Origin: Obelidium mucronatum
Taxonomy: Eukaryota; Chytridiomycota; Chytridiomycetes; Chytridiales; Chytriomycetaceae
Length of the DNA stretch: 64,000 nt
NCBI GenBank assembly: GCA_025765595.1
Contig: JAIVFH010000055.1
Location: forward strand, 176,839 to 240,838
Direction of reading: 5' to 3'
Part shown: positions 51,901-61,135 of the stretch, piece after piece
How the letters are laid out: every line of letters begins with the position of its first letter
How positions within the stretch are numbered: position 1 is the first letter of the stretch
Made by a program: the position numbers and the translations under genes
The notes under the pieces: generated by a model
The model's input: only the letters and a program-made list of their open reading frames with translations
The model's database searches: none
What the model was told of the DNA's origin: nothing

Positions 51901-54708
51901 TGCATAACGTCTCTTTGTTTGAGAGCCATTCCTGACTGATTGGTTGAGATCGTCTCTCGCCGACCCAAGTTGGGCTCCAAATCTTCTTCATCGCTGTCTC
52001 CTTCTGCTTCTAATTCCAAATCGTTGGCTCTATCTGTCAGAGCGTCTCCACGCAGCACATCGTTTGTGACCTAGCAATAGTAAATTGTTATTTAAGGACT
52101 TCTTTTCGAAGGGGGGTCAGGTTGGTAATACAAACATCAAAACAAAATCTCGCAAAAAACCGAAGTGTAGGTTTTGATTTTGGGAACCTGAATAATAAGA
52201 AAGAAAAAAAATAAGACGTCCGCGTTTGCTTGAAATCGCACAACTTTTTGCTCAACTTTGAAATCAGCTTCATGTATGAATCTTGCGCTTTCTGTGCATA
52301 TGTGTATAGTTTGTTTGCAATGACAGACAGCTCTTCCAGGGAATAGTTTTTATCCAAGAGCAATTCCCACATGGTCCGCATTTCTTGGATCGCAAGGTAG
52401 TGGTTAAGTTTCGCGTCCTTATCCGTTTTTTGATATTCTGCGTACTGGCGAGAGAAGAAAGAAGTTCAATTAAAATCGAATGTGTTTCTTTTTTGGACTT
52501 GACTTACACTTGTAATGTCAAGCTTGACACCGGCTCCTAAGAAATCAGCCTTGAAATAATTTGATTGACGTTAGACGCAGGTATAATTATTTTCTAGAGA
52601 TACCTCTCTGCTTTGAGTGGCGATTTGGTTTGTATAGTATATTTGGAATTGCACGTCCAAGGGAGGATTCAGTTGCTCGATTTTGTTCAATTGATTTGAT
52701 GCATCCCGATTCATGGATTTAAGGTGAAACATATACACAGCGTATGATAATTTCAGCAGAGGCTGTGACAACAAAAGAGGAAATTTTAAGTTTTTTTTTT
52801 TTGTAAACCCAAACACTCATCTGCTCAATCACACCTGATCAGGAAACTCTTCGATTCCACGTTTAAAAATCTTTTGAACTTCTGGAATTGCATTGAAATC
52901 GATTCTGCTTCTCCTTTTACTCATGTGGACGGTTATGAAGCGGGCTGCAATCTCCACGTGTGGCCAGCACCAAAAAACGAGCGGCTCTGGGGTATTATAA
53001 TCGAAAGAAGAATCAAAATCACGGCAGTCTTTCAGGCGTTCTCGAACACCAGTTTGGATGCGGTGATAAATGAATGCTTTTGAGTGCCACAATCAGTATT
53101 TTTGTCGTTTTAAAAGTATGCATTTTGTAACCAGCCAGAAAGAGCGAACCCAGCTGGAATACCAAAAAAAAGCGCTGCTACCATTCCATAAATGAATTGA
53201 ATTGATCCTTGGGCTCCAGTTATCAGATTCCATATTCCTCCAACAACTGCAACAACTCCCACCAACGAACTGCCAAAGAAAAATCCAGCCCTCTGTAAAA
53301 GAAAAAAACCGCGATTAATAAGCGTGGTTTTGTTTCCAGAGCCAACAGAGGCATACCATATTGTTCACAAACGGGCTATAATACGGATAGTAATAGATTT
53401 CGACACAGAACATAATCATGCTGGTAAATGAATATGTATGAGCAATGAAAGAAGCAGAAAACATTGTACTGGAAACATAGTCACCATCCAACTGTTGCTA
53501 CACAAATCTTGGCAAACCCTTGGTCATCTGGCAAAAACGTGTAAACCAGCACCAAAGCTGTCTTGACCGTAACATAGAATGTATCCAACCGCCCGTGAAC
53601 GCGATGGTATGGCTCTTTTCGCGTTGGTTGTGTGTCAAAGAAGCTGTCAAAAGAATTTAAGAAAAGGGAACTTGTGATTTTTTACCCCGTCCTTACACTG
53701 CAGACAGAGATATCGACGTGGGAATATATACAAGCAGCGCCAAAACAGCAATCACCGCCAAAGTGAGCCGGAGAGGACTCAAGCACGAAGTGGATCCAAT
53801 TGTATTGATTGAATGCTCCAAGACGCTTGCATCTACAACTCGATTGCAACTGATTGGATTCACTATGATTTCGATGATTGGAAGACTAATTTTGGGCCGT
53901 TCAGCAAGTGTTTAATGTGTCAGAAGTTAGCCTTACTAAAATAGTGTAGGCAACACACTTGCAAATATCCTCAAGGTCCAGATTGGCCAAATAAACTTAT
54001 GACTCCCATTCTATAAATAATAACGACTGGTTTAAAATGCGTCTGGCCGACTTTTCCCGCTCAGCGGCGCAAACGAACCACAAATCCAGAGCCAACCCAA
54101 ACGATGTTGAGCATCAGCACAAACACAGCAACCACAGCAACAGAAAACCACACATTGAACGACGAGATATCAATTGCTTGGTATTCAATCTGAGAATGCA
54201 ATAACGCGTCTGGAATGTAATACACTCGCGAAACTTGAGGAGAAATGAAAAAAGTGACCAATTGCAAATCTTCAATGATGATACTGATGTACTCAAAGAC
54301 TTCCGGGGACGAGTTTCCGTGAACCATAAAGAACATAACTATATTTTTCGAATCGTGTTTTTGGTTTTAGGGCTGTATGCAGGACAGCTAGAATTATCAA
54401 ACGGTAATTCAAACCTGAAAAGATCACGTCCCGAATTTTCTCAACCATCGTTGTTGCAACCAGGAAGTCATCCTCTTCTTCATAATCTCCAGAATCGACT
54501 CCTTTGATCTGGCCTATTGTTTCCTCTATTAGTGTGTTGTTGCGCGCAGGAGCTGTGTCAGACTAGAACCAGTCAAGTCCGGAGAAAAGCTTTCACGTCG
54601 TCCACTGCCGTTTTGAGCCTCTTCATCCCAAGAGCACCCTGCAATCACTCGAGGGGAAGGCAGCTCTACTCCGATTTGAGGGATGGTTACTGGAGCTTCG
54701 ACAGCCAT
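48971..54708 (-). CDS. Tiny-macrocysts (TmcB/C)-like membrane protein, copy A
   Basis: Large multi-exon gene (start MAVEAPVTIPQIGVELPSPR at 54708). Pieces in order: hydrophobic N-terminal half with VHGNSSPEVFEYISIIIEDL, then FNVWFSVAVVAVFVLMLNIV. A soluble block follows (VEIAARFITVHMSKRRSRID, FKRGIEEFPDQV, NQLNKIEQLNPPLDVQFQIY, MWELLLDKNYSLEELSVIAN). Next are an acidic linker, more membrane spans and a Gln/Ser-rich C-tail ending KMTVGMDDV. The FxxGIxxFPxx and (L)xxA...LxPxLDxxFxIY text is typical of the fungal and Dictyostelium tiny-macrocysts family. At least fifteen introns. The role in chytrids is unknown. An inverted paralogue starts at 61136. Exact exon borders were not worked out. Confidence 0.6.
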
Positions 54709-54823
54709 CACTGAAAATTGTCTGAAAATCTCGAGAATACAAGAGTCTGCGTCACACGATTTATGAATTCAAATAAGGAACGCAATGTATTCATTATTGG
54801 CTTCATCAAACAATTCACTCGAC

Positions 54824-56782
54824 TTAAGCAGAAGGGAGGAACTTGTATGGATTGAGAATACCGTTTGGATCCCACAGCTTTTTGATGTCTTGCATCGCAG
54901 CCACAGCCTCTGGACTCTTTGAGTAGCCAATATAAGGCGCCTAACACAAAATTCACCAAGGGTTAAGTGCCTAAAAAGATGAACAACAGAACCAACACAC
55001 CTTCATTACACCCAATCCGTGCTCAGCAGAAATAGAACCATCATTGCTTTGAACCCACTCATAAATGAATGGCTCCACCACATCTTCCACCTCTTTATCC
55101 CACGCAGTTCCAGTGATATTCAAGTGCAAGTTCCCATCACCAAAGTGTCCGAACCCAACAACGCGCCCTTCTCTCGTCGTACCCGCAGATTCAACAGAGT
55201 CATACAACCCCTTCTCTTCCAATCGCTTCCTCATTTCTGGAACAATGTCATAAATTTGTTCTACCGGGACACTGATATCGTACTTGAGATTTCCACCCTT
55301 CCCATCTTTGGCGCAGGCTTCCGGAATCGATTCCCGGAAGGACCAAAGTTGGGCGCGTTGGGTTTCGCTTTCAGAGAGGACACCGTCTGTAGCGATTCCG
55401 CTTTCAAAGAGTGAATCGAGGTAGGCGGCGAGCTTTTCAGTGTCGTGGTCAGAGTTGCTGCCACTGGTTTCAACGAGTACGTAGAATGGATGTGGGGCGT
55501 CTGATGATTCGAAGGGGTTTTTCGCGTTGGGGATGTGTTTGAGGACGATGGTGGCGCAAGCAGCGTCCCAGAATTCAAAGGCACTGAGGATTTCAGTAAG
55601 GTTGGTACGGGCAAGTTTAAAAGCGTTTTGAACGGATGCAAAGTCGGGGAGAGCCAAGACCGCTAATGATAAAGGGAGGGATAAAGGAGATTTATTAATG
55701 AATATGCAGCTGAAAGAATCAGAATACGAACCAACATTCACTGCCGTTGGCTTGCGTGGAGTCAAGATAGAGACACTGGTGATGACTCCCAATGTTCCCT
55801 CACTTCCAATAAAGAGATGCTTCAAGTCATAACCAGTGTTGTCCTTCCGCAAAGGCTGACCCAATTTCATAATGGTTCCATCGGCCTTAACGACTTCCAT
55901 CGACAAAACTACAAAGGGCAATGATTAATAAGATGTGCTTCTGCGAGCAATGATTTAGACACACCAGTTCCGTGAAGAGAGCCATAGCGGAGAAGGCGCA
56001 GACCGCCGGCATTCGTTGCAACATTTCCACCAATTTGGCACGTTCCTTTGGCGCCCAGATCTATTTGAAGGGAGAGTAAACGTAACATGCAACAAAACGA
56101 TACCAACGTACCCAAAGGCATAACATAGCCCTTCTCCGCCAACCACAAATCCAAAACTTCCAAAATACATCCAGCTTGGCAAGTCAAAATTCCCGCTGTT
56201 TCATCAAAACTCTGAATCGCGTTCATGTTGCTTGTGGAAAGAACAATCTCATCAAACACGGGCACACTTCCACCGACAAGACCAGTGTTTCCACCCTGCG
56301 TCACTACAGCAAGACGGCGTTCATTTGCATACTTCATGATTTCCGAGACTTGTTGTGTCGTCTTTGGCTTCAGCACAAGCTTCGATTGACCACGGTATTT
56401 GCGCATCCAGTCCTAGAAGATCGCTGTAAGAAGCCGTTCTCTAGTCTACCAGAAGCAAGAGTGATGAATGCGGTACCTCGTTGAACGCCTCCACGTCCGC
56501 CTCGTCCGTCAAAACACTCAGCCCGCCCGCGTCCTTCAGAATCGCCCTGAACGCATCAATGTCCGCATTGGTGAGTTTCGCAAAGCTGGAGTTTCGCTCG
56601 AGGCCGAGCTTGTCGGCTGTCAGCGCAATTGCCGCAGCGGAGGCAAAAGAGCGCACTGAAGAAGCAGCGCCAACAGACGACACACACACACGGACAATTC
56701 TTCGAGCAGAGGCTGGCTGCGATGCGACAATGCGCAGCGCGCCAGCGGCCCGCAGCAAGCGATGGCGGAGCAGTGACGCCAT
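54824..56782 (-). CDS. DLD2: D-2-hydroxyglutarate dehydrogenase / D-lactate dehydrogenase-type FAD enzyme, mitochondrial
   Basis: FAD-linked oxidase (FAD_binding_4 plus FAD-oxidase C domain) that oxidises D-2-hydroxyglutarate or D-lactate. The N-terminus is an Arg/Ala/Ser-rich presequence ([20 protein letters not shown]). FAD site: [15 protein letters not shown] and [22 protein letters not shown] text, then [16 protein letters not shown]. The C-terminal catalytic metal-site residues are in [14 protein letters not shown] and [10 protein letters not shown]. The last exon ends [16 protein letters not shown] at 54824. Four introns. Its ATG is only 25 bp from the ATG of the divergent BTB gene. The first exon is GC-rich. 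D2HGDH is favoured over lactate dehydrogenase by overall similarity, not by a decisive residue. Confidence 0.87.
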
Positions 56783-56807
56783 TTCGATCTGTTATCTATT
56801 GCGCAAA

Positions 56808-58240
56808 ATGCTGGCGCATCGAACTTTCACTGCGTCAGCCGAATCTGTTTCTCCAGCAAATAACGCGATCAGAGCCGATAAAGCATTTGCCGATGTCCTG
56901 CTCTTAGTCGGTCCAGCCAAGACGCCAGTCTATGCCCATGCTGCCATCCTTGCCGCAAACTGTGCATATTACAAGCAAGCCCTCTCAGTGAGATGGAAGA
57001 GTCCTGTACCAAAAAAGGGACTTGATATTGATCCAGCTGTCAAACTGAGGGCTGTGTTAACCCATCCTGATATTGAGCTCCAAGTGATGAACATTATCCT
57101 TGAGTTCATTTACACTGGCACAACAGAAGTACCCGCGATTCTCGCAGAAGAAACGGCTCTTTTTGCCGATCAAATACTTCTTGAGTCTCTTAAAGACCAG
57201 TGCCTGTCTTACTTTACCAGAAACTGTATCTCTCCCGTCAACGCATTTGATGCGTTCACATTATGCGGACGTTTAAACTATATCAAAGGCCAAGGAACTG
57301 CCTTGTTTTTAGCGAGTATCGATCTGTCAACTGCTATCAGCTCTGGAAAGCAATGCCTGAAAGAAATGAGCCCCGATATAATGGCTGAAACACTCTCGTT
57401 CATGAATTTGATGCGAAACAGCGCTGGGAGCTCTTGATAAGTTGGTTAAAAGCGCGGCAAGGATTCGATGATCTCTCTGTTACAGGAGGGGTGGTGGGAT
57501 GGGATATGACTTGGGTGCAAGCTGAGACTGAGCATCTCATCCCCATAGTTGGCTTATATGACCTGAAGAAGGAGCTATATAATACCCTTGTAGAGCCCTA
57601 TCTGGGAATATTTGAAGATGGGCTGCGGGAGGTGATTTATCGACATTTCGTTCCAAGTAAATCAGTCTTTCAACACGAACAAACTCCCATTCTGTCAAGT
57701 CTGGATTCGCAACGAGTATTTAATGCTATATTCAGAAGCTTCAGAAAACCCCTTTTGACTCCCCCCGTTCTCCTCCTTCGGATGAATATCAATTTCTCAT
57801 TGTCCAAATTCCAAAACACGTGCAGTGGAAAGAAAAGCATTGTATTTATACTCAAAACAAAATTCGGCAGAATATTTGGCGCTTATATTGGTGGTAATCC
57901 GAAGAATTTGGATGCTGGAGTGGCCACGATGAACACTTGTTTATTCTCTCTCACTGAAACCAATAAGCCAACGGCTCATTCGTTTACCAAGGGAAGGAGA
58001 TTTTCGTTTGAATACCCTTTCAAGGACCAGGGACTATCATTGTCTGGGTTGATGCTTGAATTTGGGGAAAACCAGTGCCATGCGAGCGTCTCGAATACGG
58101 ATGTATACAATGAATGGACCTCTGAATTTCTTGAATTAGGCCCTCCATCTCTTCCTGATAATAAGGTTCTCCTTGAAGTGGATATGCTTGAAATTTTCCA
58201 AACTGACGTCATTGCCGACTTTGGCTATGGATACCATTGA
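56808..58240 (+). pseudogene. BTB/BACK-TLDc gene split by a one-base frame change
   Basis: The first frame (ATG at 56808) has a BTB domain: FADVLLLVGPAKTPVYAHAAILAA, then ILEFIYTGTTEVPA, and a BACK-like helical part. It stops at 57437 after RNSAGSS. The next frame opens exactly there with ELLISWLKARQG-type text (57428 onward), expected at the end of a BACK domain. It continues to a TLDc-like part (SIVFILKTKFGRIFGAYIGG and PTAHSFTKGRRFSFEYP) with stop at 58240. One missing base near 57420-57430 explains it; no GT-AG intron fits. BTB-TLDc proteins are common in early fungi and probably recruit Cul3. Either a recent pseudogene or a sequencing error. Confidence 0.7.
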
Positions 58241-58336
58241 CCTCATAGCTGAACAGAATATTGTCTCTGTGTGTTGGTCGCTGGAATAATAAAGAGTTTA
58301 TGTTTATATATTCAGATAAAAAAAAGAAAGAAACCA

Positions 58337-60481
58337 ATGCTCAAGAGGTTGTGTATTGGCTCCAAAACCAACCCGAATCTGACCCAGGCCCTCCGTATAT
58401 CCTCCATAACGAAGGCAACGAAAGAACCAATCCATATCCAACCAGCAATAGCTCAACCAGTTCAAAGTTCAGTACTGGAAGGAACCCAACCACTCCATCA
58501 ACAGCAACAACTTACTGGCCACAAATGGGCGGATTATTCTCTAATTTCTCAAACAACTCGCAACGCAATAACCTCGACGTTGAAATACGAACAAATGACA
58601 CTGGTACAAGACTCTGTTCTGACAGTACTCTTTGGAGCAACTGCACCACCAACTCAGGATGGAGCTATTGCAACGAAGTTTGATATGAAATCGCTTGAAT
58701 TGAAAGTCACAACTGGCTTCCCGTCGCTCGATAAGGAAGATTCAAACTCATCAAGAGAAATGAAAATCAGAGAATATTTGAATGGAATCGAAGCAAAAAA
58801 AGCGGCTCTGCCCTCGGATTCTGAGGATTTGATTGCACGACAAGAGCAGGAACGAAAACTGTATGCGTCTGATTTGCTGGTTCGCTCAAAGACAGGAACT
58901 GGAAAGACTTTGGCATTTATTGTTGCTGCGATTGAAACTGTGCTGAAGTCTCCAGAAGGATTCGTTAATTCAATGACTCCTATTGTGGTCTTGGCTCCGT
59001 CGCGTGAACTTGCGGCTCAAATCAAAACGGAAGCCACGGCTATTCTCTCGGCGCACAAATACAAGGCGTGTATGTTTGTTGGAGGAGAAGACCGTGCGAA
59101 GCAAATCAAAAAGTTTGTCTATGCCCCATACCACTTGATTGTAGCGACTCCGGGCCGTTTCCTTGACGTCCTTCTGAATGAACCGAAATTGAAAAAGAGA
59201 ATGAGAGGCCTCAAAGTTCTCATCTACGATGAAGCCGACTTGTTGCTGGATTTTGGATTCCAAAGCACGATGGACGCGATCTTGAAAAATCTACCTCCTC
59301 CATCAACAAGACAAACGTTCATGTTCTCTGCCACTTTCTCGCCACAAGTGAAGCACCTAGCTGCAGACACGCTTCGTCACGAAAAAACTCTTTCTCTTGA
59401 CACCGTATTGAAATCCCAGGTTCCAACACACTTAAGCACAAAGCAGACACACATCCACTGTCCATTTTCGCTTCAACCTCAGTTGTTGCTTCACTTGATC
59501 AAGTCTCACCGTCAATCTACACCGTTCCCCAAGATTATTGTATTCTTTCCTACAACTCATGTGACGACGCATCTGTCTTTTGTTTTCAACCAAATACCGG
59601 ATTTGGATGTGATGGAGCTGCATTCTCAAATGGACCATCGGATGCGGGTGAAAGTTAGTGATCGGTTCCGTGCCAGTAGGAACGGGATTCTATTCACAAG
59701 TGATGTCAGTGCGAGAGGAGTGGATTACCCAGATGTTTCGTTGGTTATTCAGATGGGTGTACCAAGAAATCTAGAGCAATGTTAGTTTTGTATCAAGTTA
59801 TATTTTTTGGATGTTGTAATTCACACACTTTTTTTTTTTCAAAAAGATATTCACAGAATTGGAAGAACTGGACGTGCTGGAAAAACTGGTTCTTCGATTT
59901 TAGTTCACTCAAGCTATGAAACGCCGTTTCTGAAGCAGGTGTTGCTGGGAACTGGTGGATTGCCGATTAAACGAGATACTGTCCATGATCCACATATTAT
60001 TGCCCGTGACACGCAGTCACTAGAGATTCTCAAAGAAGCGTACAGGAAGGGCTCTTGGTCGGTTGGCAGTGCATGCTATGCCGCCTTTCTCGGATACTGT
60101 TGAGTTATTTTTTTTTTTTTTTTGCTTCGAAAGCGTCTCTTACTCTTTTGAATTCTTTTAGATCGCGGATTGAATCCTTATATGCCACTCCCATCAGAAA
60201 CGCTTGTCAAAGCGGCTGATGAGTTTGCATTAGGACTCTGTGGTCTTCCACAAGTCCCTAAAGTTGGAAGTGGATTGTTGACACGTTTAGGGTTGAAAGT
60301 TGCGGATGGTGTGAAGGTGTTGACTCCCAAAGAGGAAGCTGCATTACACGGGAAAGAGTTCGAGGATCCAAATAAGAGACGATTTGAAGAACCGGGTAGA
60401 AAGAGAATGGGGAGTAGTCGGAATAATGGAAACGATCGTGGAGGACAGCAAGATGGTCAACCGCCAAAGAGACGTAAATAA
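58337..60481 (+). CDS. DEAD-box RNA helicase (Mss116-like)
   Basis: ATP-dependent RNA helicase. The start at 58337 gives MLKRLCIGSKTNPNLT, a plausible mitochondrial presequence. Motifs in order: Q-motif-like EQMTLVQDSVL, motif I RSKTGTGKT, Ia APSRELAAQ, TPGRFLD, II DEAD in VLIYDEADLLLD, III SAT, IV/V FTSDVSARGVDYPDV and VI YIHRIGRTGRAGK. An unusual charged insertion of about 60 residues separates the Q motif from motif I. The tail is RG/KR-rich, ending PPKRRK. Introns 59781..59846 and about 60101..60161 keep frame. Likely an organellar RNA splicing or translation helicase, by similarity to Mss116. Confidence 0.83.
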
Positions 60482-60504
60482 TGAGTATGAACCCTGAGCA
60501 TCCG

Positions 60505-60530
60505 TTTTTTTTTTTTTTTTTTTTTTTTTT
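60505..60530 (+). terminator. Poly-T tract between convergent genes
   Basis: 26 consecutive T between the stop of the DEAD-box gene and the stop of the opposite-strand uS14m gene (60561). Probably in the 3' UTR of one or both. A regulatory role is not shown. Confidence 0.4.
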
Positions 60531-60560
60531 GTACTTTCGGTTTATTGATGGTGTTGAAAT

Positions 60561-60978
60561 CTACCATGTACTCTTGCGAACACCAGGCAATTCTCCCGCC
60601 AAAGCCTTTTCTCGAAAGACAATCTTACTTAGTTTAAATTCTGAAATGTATCCCTTAGAAAACAGAGAATCGGTGTAAGTATTTTCACGTAGATATCCCA
60701 TGCTCACCCTTGTCTTGAAACTCTCTGTGCACTTGTTATGCACCCCGACCGGCCGAGTGTATCGAGGAAACTTTTGCAGTTCCAGTTGGGCCTTAAGCCG
60801 AACCATCAGTGGCAGTGAGCGGTCTTTGAACACCAGCTTCAGAGCTTCCCGTTGAGGTTCGTTGTGAGCGATCAGGAAACGGGCCTTTTTTGGGCGAGAA
60901 GTAGTCAGTATATTTGCGATCTTCGGCGGATGGTCATGAGATTACAATTCGGTCTCGAAGGCGGTTGGCAAGAGGCAT
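60561..60978 (-). CDS. MRP2: Mitochondrial small-subunit ribosomal protein uS14m
   Basis: S14 of the mitoribosome. Exon 1 MPLANRLRDRI joins ARFLIAHNEPQREALK across an intron with a GTAATC donor. SLPLMVRLKAQLELQKFPRY, NKCTESFKTR and the C-terminal SKIVFREKALAGELPGVRKS are hallmarks of the family. A second short intron (donor GTGAAA near 60667, acceptor TTTCAG near 60620) removes an insertion that would otherwise break the conserved RxFxLSRIxFRE region. About 110 residues after splicing, as usual for fungal homologues. Divergent from the Tmc-like copy B by 157 bp. Confidence 0.87.
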
Positions 60979-61135
60979 CTTCTCTTTTTTTGACAAGTTT
61001 TGTTTTTCTTTGATTAATCTCCGCTTATTCTGTTAATATTCAGAATTCTATATTTACCTTTCTTTTCTCGATTTGAATTAGTTCCTAATAAAGTCTGGAA
61101 AGCGTGGAGTGAATATCCGTGGAAATCTTCAAGAA

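Noticed and set aside
53718..53915. Plus-strand 65-residue ORF inside Tmc-like copy A
   Set aside because: Lies opposite exons that match copy B; no independent coding signal.
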